A stretch of DNA of 64,000 nucleotides from contig NC_015474.1 of NCBI RefSeq assembly GCF_000211475.1, positions 1,426,001 through 1,490,000 of the forward strand, read 5' to 3'. Below, piece by piece: positions 1 through 10,016 of the stretch; within the stretch, counting starts at the first letter, position 1, and each line of letters starts with the position of its first letter. The position numbers were made by a program, and so were the translations under genes. The notes under the pieces are model-generated. The model searched no databases and had not been told where the DNA came from. It saw only the letters and a program-made list of their open reading frames with translations. This stretch comes from Pyrococcus sp. NA2 (lineage in GTDB: Archaea > Methanobacteriota_B > Thermococci > Thermococcales > Thermococcaceae).

Positions 1-277
1 AAATCCTTGGCTTATATTTGAGTATCATATACAATGTAAAGGGCTCAAAATCAACGCTTATGGAACCCTCCTCAAGCATTTTTAATGTATCATCGACATA
101 CTCATAGGCCTTTATCATAGCTCTTGTCCAGTTCCTACCTTTCACTTCCTCCTCCCTTATCTCCAGAGCCACTGGACTCAATCTTTCTGAGTACTTTATG
201 GGATCCCAACCCGATCCATCATGAACATATATTATGTCCCCAGGTTGATACGCATGAAAGTGGTAGGTAAACTTCAT
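1..277 (-). CDS. Glycoside hydrolase family 57-type protein (N-terminal 92 residues, runs off window)
   Basis: The first 92 codons of a gene that continues past the window edge. The protein starts MKFTYHFHAYQPGD; the His-x-His-x-x-x-Gln-Pro pattern near the N-terminus is like conserved region 1 of GH57 alpha-amylase/glucanotransferase-type enzymes, and a later stretch (WDPIKYSERLSPVAL) also fits Thermococcales GH57-like proteins. The start is ATG at 277, with GAGGTGG 12 nt upstream. It follows the stop of the 134-residue gene by only 5 nt, so it is probably the third gene of an operon that begins with the KaiC-like ATPase. Catalytic residues lie outside the window, so substrate cannot be judged. 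Confidence 0.7.
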   Translation of the reverse strand, partial: MKFTYHFHAYQPGDIIYVHDGSGWDPIKYSERLSPVALEIREEEVKGRNWTRAMIKAYEYVDDTLKMLEEGSISVDFEPFTLYMILKYKPRI

Positions 278-282
278 GAACA

Positions 283-687
283 CTAACTTCCACCTCTGAG
301 GAAGCCTTTGAGAAATCTTGGGAGTTCAGTCCCTCTAAAACCGCCTAGGAATTTTGGGATTTTTTCTTTTCTTGGGAGTCCTGAATCTTCCAAGTCTTCG
401 TTAAGAAGAACATTTAATCCTGTCACTTCAGTCTCGGCCTCTTCTTTTATTAATCCACCATAAATCCTTCTTAACCTTTCCCTTCTTCCTATTTCTTTGC
501 CTTCTCTGTAAGCTTCTCTCACCTTATCATATAATTCAAGTTCTATGGCTTCCCTATATATACTCTCAAGCACCTCACGAATCCATCCTGACCATTCAAT
601 GTGACCATAAAGGCCAACATAAATGCCGAAAAGATAAGCCCTCCTGATCACGTTCTTCTCCTTTAGTATCTCATTAACATCCAGCAT
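283..687 (-). CDS. Conserved hypothetical protein, 134 aa
   Basis: I do not recognise a named family. The protein is basic and largely helical; residues 40-75 are rich in Glu/Arg/Tyr, and the C-terminus carries two similar short segments (IPKFLGGF and LPRFLKGFL), a small internal repeat. The gene starts 1 nt downstream of the KaiC-like gene stop, and the GH57 gene starts 5 nt after its own stop. The three are therefore almost certainly co-transcribed. No catalytic motif or membrane segment is visible. Its job may be linked to the polysaccharide enzyme or to the ATPase, but this is inference from position only. Confidence 0.7.
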   Translation of the reverse strand: MLDVNEILKEKNVIRRAYLFGIYVGLYGHIEWSGWIREVLESIYREAIELELYDKVREAYREGKEIGRRERLRRIYGGLIKEEAETEVTGLNVLLNEDLEDSGLPRKEKIPKFLGGFRGTELPRFLKGFLRGGS

Positions 688-688
688 T

Positions 689-1399
689 TCAAACTACCTC
701 GAATGGGGATTTGTTATATACAACTAATCCCTTGTCAGTAAACTTAAGTAGCTTTAGGTCAGAGTCATGTCTAGTGCCTCTCATCTTGAATATTTGAATT
801 GCCCTGATCATCTTCCCCTGATGCATGAAATAATGGAGCATTATTATTCCACTAACCAAGAAATGCTCCTCAGAATATTTGTCAAGTTCCATCATTTCTG
901 CTATCAGATAAGCAGTGATGCCAAGATCCTCAAGCCCTCTAATGAACTTTGCAAGCTCGACTCTTTTTTCAACTGGATCTTGGCGAGGGAAATCTATTGC
1001 AGTTAGGGGATCTATAACGAGTCTCGTTATTCTCTCATCTTCCACTATCTCTCTTATTCTAGACAGAACACTCCTCCAACTTGGAACCCTTGTAGATTCC
1101 CTCCAAAGAATTGGGCCAAGATCATACAACATTAACTTCCAGCTGTTAACGTAAACGTAGATAGATGGATCAAATCTCACCATATCCTTAACGACGTCTT
1201 CGGGATCATGAATTAAAGAAACGTAAGCTACCTTTTCACCCCTCCTAGCTCCTTCAAGAAGAAACTGCATCCCAAAAGTTGTTTTACCACTTCCTGGGGG
1301 CCCAGTAACCAGGTAGACTCTTCCTGGGATTAGACCTCCCTCTATTAGCTCGTCGAGACCCTTAACACCCGTCGAAATTCTCTCATAGTATTGTTGCAT
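689..1399 (-). CDS. KaiC-like RecA-superfamily ATPase
   Basis: A 236-residue single-domain KaiC/RadA-like ATPase. It opens with RISTGVKGLDELIEGGLIPG, typical of the family, followed by Walker A GPPGSGKTT (about residues 33-41) and a Walker B-like stretch ITRLVIDPLTAID. Thermococcales carry many such single-domain KaiC-like proteins, often of unknown role (signalling or motility regulation). A longer open frame reaches 1504, but the upstream part is unlike the family and the ATG at 1399 has GAGGAG in front. It overlaps no neighbour and diverges from the M19 peptidase gene. No specific partner can be named. Confidence 0.85.
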   Translation of the reverse strand: MQQYYERISTGVKGLDELIEGGLIPGRVYLVTGPPGSGKTTFGMQFLLEGARRGEKVAYVSLIHDPEDVVKDMVRFDPSIYVYVNSWKLMLYDLGPILWRESTRVPSWRSVLSRIREIVEDERITRLVIDPLTAIDFPRQDPVEKRVELAKFIRGLEDLGITAYLIAEMMELDKYSEEHFLVSGIIMLHYFMHQGKMIRAIQIFKMRGTRHDSDLKLLKFTDKGLVVYNKSPFEVV

Positions 1400-1486
1400 T
1401 CTCTTCACGCTCCTCAGGCCCCATGATTTAAGTAATGTACAAATGTTAATAAAGGTATTGAAATCGAACAATATTTGGTGGTAAAT

Positions 1487-2416
1487 GTGATATTTGATGC
1501 ACATTCAGATTTACCAACCTACGTTTACGAGGAAAGAGAAAAGGGAAAAACAAGAGTTCTGGAAAGCAACTTTGAAAAGTTCTTTACTGGGATATCAGCT
1601 AGAGTCATGAGCGTTTGGAGTAGGCCCGAAAAAAGGCCCACAATACTCAGATATTCCCTAGAAGCGTATAACAGGCTTTTTAAGGATGTTGCTGAAAGTG
1701 AGAGATTCACCATAGTTGGGAGTGTAAAGGAAATGGATGAAGCTATAAATTCGGGCAAAGTGGCCTTATGGCTTGGAATGGAGGGAGGGGAACCCATTGA
1801 AAGCTTAGATATCCTAGAAGTTTTCCATTCCATGGGTCTAAGAGTCCTTACTCTGACATGGAGCTTGAGAAATCAGATAGGAGACGGTGTATTTGAGAGA
1901 ACAAAAGGAGGATTAACGAATTTTGGTGTTGAAGTTGTAGGGAAATGTGAGGAGCTTGGAATAGTAATAGATGTCAGTCATATAAATGAACAAGGGTTCT
2001 GGGATGTTCTCAATACAACGGGATTTCCAGTGATAGCATCTCACTCAAATGCCAAAGCCCTCTGTGATAATCCCAGGAATCTAACCGATGAGCAGATAAA
2101 GGCAATAGCTGAGAGAGATGGAGTTGTTGGAGTAGTTGCAGTTCCAGCTTTCGTTGATAAGGAGAAACCGACAATTGATAAGTATGTGAAGCATATAGAA
2201 TACATGGTTGACCTCGTTGGATACAAACACGTTGGGATTGGGTTTGACTTCGTGTACTACCTACCGGGATGGAGTGGAAAGAGCGTGGAAGGGCTTGAAG
2301 ATGAGTCCAAGATACCTAAGCTGATCGAGATGCTCAAAGAAAAATTTAGCGAGAAAGAAGTTAAAGCTATAACGTTCGAGAACTTTAAGAGGGTTTTTGA
2401 GAGGGTAGTGGGCTGA
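1487..2416 (+). CDS. Membrane dipeptidase-type metallopeptidase (M19 / renal dipeptidase family)
   Basis: A protein of about 309 residues with the zinc-site pattern of M19 dipeptidases: an N-terminal DAHSD, GMEGG near residue 100, DVSHIN and ASHSNA in the middle, and GIGFDF in the C-terminal third. These enzymes hydrolyse dipeptides, sometimes with broad or D-residue tolerance. The frame extends to a TTG at 1475, but GTG at 1487 has GGTGG five bases upstream and places the first metal ligands at the usual distance from the N-terminus, so I prefer it. The stop overlaps the ATG of the next gene (TGATG), indicating translational coupling. It probably works in intracellular peptide turnover. Confidence 0.88.
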   Translation: MIFDAHSDLPTYVYEEREKGKTRVLESNFEKFFTGISARVMSVWSRPEKRPTILRYSLEAYNRLFKDVAESERFTIVGSVKEMDEAINSGKVALWLGMEGGEPIESLDILEVFHSMGLRVLTLTWSLRNQIGDGVFERTKGGLTNFGVEVVGKCEELGIVIDVSHINEQGFWDVLNTTGFPVIASHSNAKALCDNPRNLTDEQIKAIAERDGVVGVVAVPAFVDKEKPTIDKYVKHIEYMVDLVGYKHVGIGFDFVYYLPGWSGKSVEGLEDESKIPKLIEMLKEKFSEKEVKAITFENFKRVFERVVG

Positions 2417-3255
2417 TGGAGGAGATTTATTTCTTAACTTTCAGAGAAGCCAGGGCAATACTAAGGGGAGAAACAAGGATAAATACTGATTTGATGAAGA
2501 CGGGGAGAAAAATTGAGATCAAGATTAGGGGAGAGAGTATTGAATTTCCCAATGGTTCAAAAGTTGAACTCGAAGTTGTCAGGAAGATAGCAAAGGACGA
2601 GGGGACGGTATACTTCGTTAAAAATGGTGAGGTGTATAAAGCGGCAATCGCCGGAGAGCATTTCTATAAACTCGTTCCAACAATACCCCCAACGATTGAG
2701 ATAAATGGAATCAGGATGCATAGGACTAAAGATACAGACCCCTTAAGAGACACAATCTCCAAGGTAAACACCGTTAATCCAAGGAAAGGTGAAGTAGTTT
2801 TGGACACCTGCATGGGTCTTGGTTATACCGCCATAGAATCTGCCAAGAGAGGAGCAAGGGTAATTACAATAGAGAAGGATGAAAACGTCATTCAGCTTGC
2901 AAAGATAAATCCCTGGAGTAAGGATCTTTTTGATTCCCCCTTGATAAAAATTATCCATGGAGATTCATACGAGCTCGTGAGGAAATTTGAGGATGAAATC
3001 TTTGATGCCATAATCCATGATCCACCTAGATTCTCCCTGGCCGGAGAACTCTACAGTGAAGAGTTTTATTCGGAGTTATTTAGGATCCTAAAGCCTGGGG
3101 GAAGATTGTTCCACTATGTTGGCAATCCAGGGAAAAAGTATAGACGAAAGGACATCCAAAGAGGAGTAATGGAGAGACTCAGAAGGGTTGGATTCATAAA
3201 GGTTAGAAGGGTGGAGGAAGCCCTTGGAGTATTTGCAGTCAAACCTAAAGTCTAA
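2416..3255 (+). CDS. Archaeal SAM-dependent methyltransferase (COG2521-type)
   Basis: A 279-residue class I methyltransferase. Motif I is seen as VLDTCMGLGYTAIESA (about residue 130), the acidic SAM ribose-binding position as ITIEKDE, and motif IV as IIHDPPRFS. The N-terminal 90 residues form a separate beta-rich domain found in this archaeal family; the substrate is not known to me. The gene overlaps the upstream peptidase by 1 nt and its last 11 nt overlap the 3' end of shuA on the other strand. The DPPR motif resembles those of spermidine synthase-like and RNA/DNA amino-methyltransferases, so a polyamine or nucleic-acid substrate is possible. Confidence 0.8.
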   Translation: MEEIYFLTFREARAILRGETRINTDLMKTGRKIEIKIRGESIEFPNGSKVELEVVRKIAKDEGTVYFVKNGEVYKAAIAGEHFYKLVPTIPPTIEINGIRMHRTKDTDPLRDTISKVNTVNPRKGEVVLDTCMGLGYTAIESAKRGARVITIEKDENVIQLAKINPWSKDLFDSPLIKIIHGDSYELVRKFEDEIFDAIIHDPPRFSLAGELYSEEFYSELFRILKPGGRLFHYVGNPGKKYRRKDIQRGVMERLRRVGFIKVRRVEEALGVFAVKPKV

Positions 3256-4483
3256 CGAGATGAACCGAACAAGAGATGCAAGGATCGAAGGCCCTAACTA
3301 TCTCTTCAAGTCTATTCTTGAACCTATCTTCTGGTTCTCTTCCAAACATTCTCTTAGCATCCTCCAACAAACTTCTTTCCATCATCCCTTGGTTGAAAGC
3401 CGTTGGGGTTATGGTATTTGACCACACTACTCTACCCTTTTCAATTCTGTAATGGTGAACTAAGACTCCTCTTGGGGCCTCAACGTAACCTATGCCCTCC
3501 CCACTGTCTTCACTTGCCTCTCCACTACCTTTTTCAATTCCCTCACTTGCTATCTCAGAAGCTAACTCGGAAACCCTTTCAAGGGCGTAGACCAACTCTA
3601 TAGCTTGAGCTAAGTTATTGTAAATCACGTATCCACTTTCGATTTTGTCCTTATAGGCCTTGAGAAGTCTACTTGATTCTCCTACAAGCCTATCTCCTTT
3701 AAGCAATAACCTTGCTAAAGCACCTACGAAGATTGGCTTCCCCTTATAATAGGTGTGCTTAGCGAAGCTATATTGAACTGGAACCTCATCGAGGCTCTCG
3801 TACTGGATTCTCTCGTTTCCGACTATGAGTTCATCTCCCCAGAGATACTCCGAAGTTACCATTGGAATTTCAACCTTAGCTCCTCTTGCCTCTTGAGAAG
3901 CGAAGACGCTGACTATTCTTTTTGCAAACCTAACTAGGGCGTTGGCATGCTTAGCTATCGTCCCAAGTTCCTCCTCTGTTGGATACCTTCCAAATCCTCC
4001 TGGCTTAATGTTAATTCCATGTATCTCCCTTCCACCTATCAATTCCCTTATGGTGTTTCCAAAGGCCTTTATTGCTAAACCTTCCTTGACAAGTTCACCG
4101 AACTTCGATAGCATTGATATAACATCTGGGTAACCATAGACATCAGGTAAAGCCAAGAGATAGAGATGTAGGGCGTGGCTCTCTATGATCTCACCAAGAA
4201 GTGCAAGCTCTCTAAGCTTCTCTACGCTCTCCGGTACCTCTATACCCAAAGCCTTTTCAATTGCCCTTACGGAGGCTATTGAGTGGGATGCATAACATAT
4301 TGCACATATTCTAGCCTCAATATCAGGTACATCCCAGTAATTCCTCCCAACAGTTAACAACTCAAAGAATCTCGGCCCTTCAAGAATCTTTACTCTTACC
4401 TCCTTAACACTGCCATTCTCAATTACAATTTCTGCTTTTCCAATTCCCTCGACCCTTGTGAATTCATCAAGCTCAATTATCAA
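3245..4483 (-). CDS. shuA: Sulfhydrogenase II, [NiFe] catalytic alpha subunit
   Basis: This is the Ni-Fe catalytic subunit of cytoplasmic hydrogenase II, which exchanges electrons between H2 and pyridine nucleotides. The N-terminal RICAICYASH and the C-terminal DPCISCSVH supply the four cysteines that bind the Ni-Fe centre. The ORF extends to a GTG at 4492, but a TTG at 4483 sits just behind GAGGTGG and gives MIIELDEFTRVEG, the usual start of the family (412 aa). A low-complexity Ser/Gly/Glu stretch occurs around residues 310-330. The C-terminus ends only six residues after the last Cys/His motif, so it may already be in the mature, processed form. It is the last gene of shuBGDA. Confidence 0.95.
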   Translation of the reverse strand: MIIELDEFTRVEGIGKAEIVIENGSVKEVRVKILEGPRFFELLTVGRNYWDVPDIEARICAICYASHSIASVRAIEKALGIEVPESVEKLRELALLGEIIESHALHLYLLALPDVYGYPDVISMLSKFGELVKEGLAIKAFGNTIRELIGGREIHGINIKPGGFGRYPTEEELGTIAKHANALVRFAKRIVSVFASQEARGAKVEIPMVTSEYLWGDELIVGNERIQYESLDEVPVQYSFAKHTYYKGKPIFVGALARLLLKGDRLVGESSRLLKAYKDKIESGYVIYNNLAQAIELVYALERVSELASEIASEGIEKGSGEASEDSGEGIGYVEAPRGVLVHHYRIEKGRVVWSNTITPTAFNQGMMERSLLEDAKRMFGREPEDRFKNRLEEIVRAFDPCISCSVHLVRL

Positions 4484-4485
4484 AT

Positions 4486-5202
4486 TTACCACCTCGTGAA
4501 CGTCTTTAGCTTTCTTGAGATGTCCCCCTCAGGAATTATCTCCTTCAGGATGTCAACCAATCCCGGAATATTTGGATCAGGAATTGGTCCTCTGCATCCT
4601 ATGCATCCCAGCCCTATGGCAGGACATTTAGCGTTGCACCCTCCAAGGGTTACGGGGCCTAGGCAGGGAACGCCCTTTTTCAAGAGCACGCATTCGTACT
4701 CGTTAAGTTTGCACTCCAAGCAAACTGGATAGTCCTTTGGAACTGGATCAACGCCTTTTGCTATGTCAATTAAAACCTGAAATACTTCCTCTTTTTCATA
4801 GGGACATCCAGGAATCGCAAAATCTACGGGTACGTAGTCTATGACAGCTCTTGGCTCAAGAACTTTTGTCGGTCCCCTTATATCGCCGTAAACCTTTTTC
4901 ATGTTCTCCTTTACTGAGTTCTCAAGGCCACCCTGAACTCCCCCATGAGTTGCACATGTTCCCAAGGCTATTAGATACTCAGCTCTATTTCTTGCCTCCT
5001 TTACTACCTCAAGATCCCTCTGAGTCGAGACACTTCCAGTGACAATTGCGACGTCCAACTTCTCCTTGCTCCTCTGGGATGTTGCCATGTGAAACTCAAC
5101 TATCTCGTAAAACTCAAGCACATCAAATAGCTTTTCATACAGGAATAACAGGTTTAATGCACAGCCTCCGCAACTTGTTAGCTCGAATACTCCAAGTTTC
5201 AT
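4486..5202 (-). CDS. shuD: Sulfhydrogenase II, small (delta) subunit
   Basis: The small subunit of the [NiFe] hydrogenase, carrying iron-sulfur clusters that pass electrons from the Ni-Fe centre to the gamma and beta subunits. It starts MKLGVFELTSCGGCAL, with CxxC cysteines for the proximal cluster; later motifs are LGTCATHGG, IPGCP, VCLECKLNEYEC and a CxxxC...CIGC region near the C-terminus, enough for three clusters. The open frame reaches 5322 but upstream residues are unrelated to the family. I use ATG 5202 (ATG 5205 is equally possible), overlapping the gamma stop. The shuA start follows the stop by 2 nt. Confidence 0.95.
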   Translation of the reverse strand: MKLGVFELTSCGGCALNLLFLYEKLFDVLEFYEIVEFHMATSQRSKEKLDVAIVTGSVSTQRDLEVVKEARNRAEYLIALGTCATHGGVQGGLENSVKENMKKVYGDIRGPTKVLEPRAVIDYVPVDFAIPGCPYEKEEVFQVLIDIAKGVDPVPKDYPVCLECKLNEYECVLLKKGVPCLGPVTLGGCNAKCPAIGLGCIGCRGPIPDPNIPGLVDILKEIIPEGDISRKLKTFTRW

Positions 5203-6068
5203 CATATCAACCCCCTCGTTGAGAGGGCATCCCAGTAACTGAACACGGGGCCATCTTTGCAGATGTACTTTATCGAAACGCTCGTTCCAACTATGCAATG
5301 ACCGCACTTCCCAATCCCACACCTCATCCTCCTCTCAAGCGTCATGTATATTCTCCCTGGAGATAGTCCCTTGTCAAGTAATTCCTTTATGACGAACTTG
5401 TACATGACTGGAGGGCCACATATAAGGGCATAGGAGTTCTCAACGTCGAAGTGCTCTCCCCTGAATAGATCAGTCACTAGACCCTTACACACCTTCTCGG
5501 AGAATCCCTTTTCTAAATAAACACAGGATGGAGTTTCGACTTCGTATGCAAGTTTTACATGACAGTTCAACTTCTCCCCATGTTTGAGGAGGTAAATTAT
5601 CTCATCCCTGAAGAGTATGTCCTCGTAGCTTTTCGTTCCATAGTAGAGGTATATCTTCTCGAACTTTCCGCTGTCTATAGCGTACCAGAGAACAGATCTT
5701 AGAGGAGCCATTCCGAGTCCTCCAGCAACTAGAATGAGAGTCGAACCTTCCATCTTTTCTAGTGGGAATCCATTGCCATAGGGACCTCTTATCCCTACAA
5801 CGTCTCCTTCGCTGAGCTTATGTATGAACCTCGTGAGCCTTCCAACCCTCCTTATGCAGAGCTGAATCGGCTTCCTGGTTGGTGAGGAGCATAGGCTGAT
5901 GGGAAACTCCCCGTAACCTCTTATGTCAACTATGACGAACTGACCAGGAATAAACGTGAAGCTCTCCTCTATCTTAGGATCAAGAAACTTTAAGGTGAAC
6001 AGCTTTTCCCTTGGAGTTAATTCTCTAACCTCAATTATTCTAGCATCGTAACTTTTATAGGGATTCAT
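5202..6068 (-). CDS. shuG: Sulfhydrogenase II, FAD/NAD(P)-binding gamma subunit
   Basis: A 288-residue ferredoxin-NADP reductase-type subunit. The FAD-binding domain includes GEFPISLCSSP; the NAD(P) domain has LVAGGLGMAPLRS (about residue 113) and ALICGPPVMY. The C-terminal [2Fe-2S] cysteine set is MRCGIGKCGHC followed by YICKDGP. In sulfhydrogenases this subunit exchanges electrons with NAD(P)H and passes them to the Fe-S chain. It overlaps shuB by 4 nt and shuD by about 1-4 nt. Homologues include dihydroorotate dehydrogenase electron-transfer subunits and NfnS, but the operon decides the assignment. Confidence 0.94.
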   Translation of the reverse strand: MNPYKSYDARIIEVRELTPREKLFTLKFLDPKIEESFTFIPGQFVIVDIRGYGEFPISLCSSPTRKPIQLCIRRVGRLTRFIHKLSEGDVVGIRGPYGNGFPLEKMEGSTLILVAGGLGMAPLRSVLWYAIDSGKFEKIYLYYGTKSYEDILFRDEIIYLLKHGEKLNCHVKLAYEVETPSCVYLEKGFSEKVCKGLVTDLFRGEHFDVENSYALICGPPVMYKFVIKELLDKGLSPGRIYMTLERRMRCGIGKCGHCIVGTSVSIKYICKDGPVFSYWDALSTRGLI

Positions 6069-7069
6069 ATGAGACCCTCCCTAACCTCCTCCAGAACCTT
6101 AACGTGCTCTATCTTAGCTGGGCAGAATTCATCACATCTTCCACAACCAACGCAATTGAAGCCACTGGATGGGTCAAAATAGCTCTTACAGTAGTAACGA
6201 TGCCTGAACCTATCTAGACGAGTTTGTCTAAAGTTATGACCTCCAGCAACAAGGCCATGAGTTGGCATGAAGCATGAATCGTACCTTCTTATCCTAAGGG
6301 ACTCATAGGCCTTGATCCAATTGTCGCAGACCTCGTAGCACCTACAAGTTGGACAAACGAGAGTGCAGTTCCCACAGCCGAGGCATTTTTCAGCGTATTT
6401 CTTCCAGACCCTGCTTCCAAAGGCTAAATCAAGGATATCGGCTAGGCCTTCTTTGCTTAGCTCTCTCTTGAAGGATTTGCTTCTCTTCTCCTCAAACTCC
6501 TTGAAGTTCTTAATATCTTCCTCCGTAACCTCCTCAAATAACTCCTGGTTCTTCCATACCACTTCATGCCCCTTAATGCTTCCAACTCTAACCAGCCAAC
6601 CATCTGGGAGCTCGTGTAAGAACAAGTCAAAGCCATCCATGGCGAAGTGCGTTCCAAGACTCTTGCAGAAACAGTACTCATCGGGCATGCAACTTATTCC
6701 CACGATAAAGGCCTTTTCCCTTCTTGCCTTGTAATAGGGATCTGCAGGCTCACTTAGATATACCCTGTCAAGTATCTTTAGAGCATGGATGTCGCAAGAA
6801 TGGACACCAAAGAGCACAAAGCTTTTTTCCTCAATTAACTCGACTATTTCTTCTCCCTTAATTTTAAACATTGGATCTCTTGGCTTAACGAAGAACTTCT
6901 TTGGTGGCAATAGGGTTCTAGTGTAATCTAGTGCAACTTCGCTTAAATCTTGAACTATGTCAAACTTGTATATGGAATTATGTCGCACTGGAGCATACAC
7001 TTTGCCAATTTCTTTCAACTTCTCAAAGAACTCAGGAAAGTTTTCGGAGGGAAGCTTTACATACCTCAT
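6065..7069 (-). CDS. shuB: Sulfhydrogenase II, iron-sulfur beta subunit
   Basis: A 334-residue electron-transfer subunit with two C-terminal ferredoxin-type [4Fe-4S] motifs, CLGCGNCTLVCPTC and CVGCGRCDEFCP. The N-terminal half (HSCDIHALKILDRVY) matches the beta subunits of archaeal hydrogenases and anaerobic sulfite reductase A. It is the first gene of the operon. A TATA-like element (minus strand AAATATAAGG, near 7083-7092) lies only about 15-20 nt from the ATG, implying a very short or absent leader. A SurR-type box is located at 7146-7162, consistent with known control of this operon by sulfur through SurR in P. furiosus. Confidence 0.94.
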   Translation of the reverse strand: MRYVKLPSENFPEFFEKLKEIGKVYAPVRHNSIYKFDIVQDLSEVALDYTRTLLPPKKFFVKPRDPMFKIKGEEIVELIEEKSFVLFGVHSCDIHALKILDRVYLSEPADPYYKARREKAFIVGISCMPDEYCFCKSLGTHFAMDGFDLFLHELPDGWLVRVGSIKGHEVVWKNQELFEEVTEEDIKNFKEFEEKRSKSFKRELSKEGLADILDLAFGSRVWKKYAEKCLGCGNCTLVCPTCRCYEVCDNWIKAYESLRIRRYDSCFMPTHGLVAGGHNFRQTRLDRFRHRYYCKSYFDPSSGFNCVGCGRCDEFCPAKIEHVKVLEEVREGLI

Positions 7070-7145
7070 GACTTTATCCCCTTATATTTTTACTTGCAGG
7101 GGCAGATAATTAAGAATTTTTAAAACAAGGCTTTAACAACCTTCC

Positions 7146-7162
7146 GTTCCCAACAAAGGGTT
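7146..7162. promoter_or_regulatory. SurR-type operator between shuB and nfnS
   Basis: The sequence GTT-CCC-AAC-AAAGG-GTT matches GTTn3AACn5GTT exactly, the motif described for the Thermococcales redox/sulfur regulator SurR. It lies in the divergent 149-bp promoter region, about 55 bp upstream of the shuB TATA box and just upstream of a weak A/T-rich element (about 7170-7185) for nfnS. One site could serve both directions. SurR activates hydrogenase genes when S0 is absent. Confidence 0.8.
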
Positions 7163-7218
7163 CACCCAATGAAAAGAATTTTTAGGAAAAATGAGGAGTT
7201 TGATTGAGGTGGTGCTTA

Positions 7219-8055
7219 GTGTACAAGATACTCAGAAAGGAACGGCTTGCACCTGGGATAAATCTTTTTGAAGTACATGCTCCAAAGATAGCAAAGCATG
7301 CAAAACCAGGCCAGTTCGTAATAATAAGGTTGCATGAGAGGGGTGAAAGAATACCCTTGACGATTGCAGACTTTGACATAAGTAAAGGTTCAATAACGAT
7401 AGTGGCCCAGGAAGTTGGGAAGACCACGAAGGAGTTAGGAACGTATGAGGAAGGGGATTACATATTGGACGTTCTTGGCCCTCTCGGAAAACCCAGCCAT
7501 GTGGAGAAATTCGGAACTGTAGTAATGGTTGGAGGTGGAGTTGGAGTTGCAGAGATATACCCAGTTGCAAGAGCAATGAAGGAAATTGGAAACTACGTGA
7601 TATCAATTCTTGGCTTTAGAACCAAAGATCTAGTTTTTTGGGAGGATAAGCTTAGAGAAGTCAGCGATGAAGTAATTGTAACGACCAATGATGGCAGCTA
7701 TGGGATGAAGGGATTCACAACTCATGCACTTCAAAAACTCATAGAGGAGGGAAGAAAGATAGACCTCGTCCATGCGGTTGGTCCAACAATAATGATGAAG
7801 GCAGTTGCAGAGCTGACTAAACCTTACGGAATAAAAACAGTTGCAAGCTTAAACCCAATAATGGTCGATGGTACGGGGATGTGTGGGGCCTGTAGAGTTA
7901 CAGTCGGTGGTGAAATAAAGTTTGCCTGCGTTGACGGCCCAGAATTCGATGCTCATTTAGTTGATTGGGATGAGCTGATGAAGAGACTTACATATTATAA
8001 GGAATTAGAAAGGATAAGTTTAGAAAAATGGGAAAGGGAAAGGAGGATGGTTTGA
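7219..8055 (+). CDS. nfnS: NADH-dependent ferredoxin:NADP oxidoreductase, small (FAD/[2Fe-2S]) subunit
   Basis: A 278-residue FNR-like subunit (also called SudB). FAD domain: RIPLTIADFD; nucleotide domain: VVMVGGGVGVAEIYPVA and VHAVGPTIMM; [2Fe-2S] site: GMCGACRVT and FACVDGPEFD. With NfnL it bifurcates electrons from NADPH to ferredoxin and NAD or runs in reverse; the older name is sulfide dehydrogenase. The frame starts at TTG 7204, but GTG 7219 lies behind GGTGG and gives MYKILRKERLAPG, the family start. The stop codon TGA is followed directly by the nfnL ATG. The shared promoter with hydrogenase II fits a common role in reductant balance. Confidence 0.92.
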   Translation: MYKILRKERLAPGINLFEVHAPKIAKHAKPGQFVIIRLHERGERIPLTIADFDISKGSITIVAQEVGKTTKELGTYEEGDYILDVLGPLGKPSHVEKFGTVVMVGGGVGVAEIYPVARAMKEIGNYVISILGFRTKDLVFWEDKLREVSDEVIVTTNDGSYGMKGFTTHALQKLIEEGRKIDLVHAVGPTIMMKAVAELTKPYGIKTVASLNPIMVDGTGMCGACRVTVGGEIKFACVDGPEFDAHLVDWDELMKRLTYYKELERISLEKWERERRMV

Positions 8056-9483
<1,428 letters not shown>

Positions 9484-9512
9484 CATTTTCATTATTTTTT
9501 ATATTTATTCAT
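9484..9512 (+). terminator. T-rich terminator after nfnL
   Basis: Directly after the nfnL TGA there are two oligo-T tracts (TTTTCATTATTTTTTATATTT) without a stem-loop. This is the usual archaeal intrinsic terminator form, and the facing gene ends shortly after it. Confidence 0.5.
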
Positions 9513-9529
9513 CCACCATAGCCTTGAAA

Positions 9530-9994
9530 TTACCATTCATGATTCCTATATCCCAGGAAGAACCCCTTAAAACTAGCTCCAATGAAATCCTTTGCAAGAA
9601 ACTCATTAAAGAATTCCTGGGTTTGCCTTTCGTCAAGCCATTCTATGTGTTCTGGGATCCCCTCTGAGAATACATAAATTATCGAATTCAAGTCCCTGGC
9701 TATATCAAGAGTGTATATCTTTTTCTTAAACTTTTTTGCTTTGCTAACCTCCCTGCAAACAAGAGACGAGAACTTTCCTTTAATCGCTACTGCAACAACA
9801 TAGTCAACCTCTGCTATCCTATCACTTATGTCCCTAAGCCCATAATCAGAGGGTTTTATAACATTTGTTGAATTCAGCTTCTCTTCTATTATCTCAAGGA
9901 TTATTCTCTCGGTCTTTGTGTGGTATAATAAAGTAGGTTCGCTTAAATATACAAGCGGTCCTCTCTTCTTTTTCTTTTTAAATATCCCAAACAT
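9530..9994 (-). CDS. Conserved hypothetical protein, possible Rossmann-like nucleotide-binding fold, 154 aa
   Basis: The N-terminus is a Lys-rich patch (residues 5-10), followed by alternating strand/helix segments: YLSEPTLL, KTERIILEIIEEKL, VIKPSDYGLRDISDRIAEVDYVVAVAI, CREVSKAKKFKKKIYTLDI. The pattern of a variable loop, a D-x-x-D helix and hydrophobic strands resembles nucleoside deoxyribosyltransferase-like folds, but I see no certain catalytic Glu, so this is weak. The start ATG at 9994 has GAGGTG upstream, within a CACCT-C-AGGTG palindrome. I see no TATA box upstream; the neighbouring repeat-rich segment may have displaced the original promoter. Confidence 0.65.
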   Translation of the reverse strand: MFGIFKKKKKRGPLVYLSEPTLLYHTKTERIILEIIEEKLNSTNVIKPSDYGLRDISDRIAEVDYVVAVAIKGKFSSLVCREVSKAKKFKKKIYTLDIARDLNSIIYVFSEGIPEHIEWLDERQTQEFFNEFLAKDFIGASFKGFFLGYRNHEW

Positions 9995-10016
9995 TTAGAT
10001 ACACCTCAGGTGGGGA

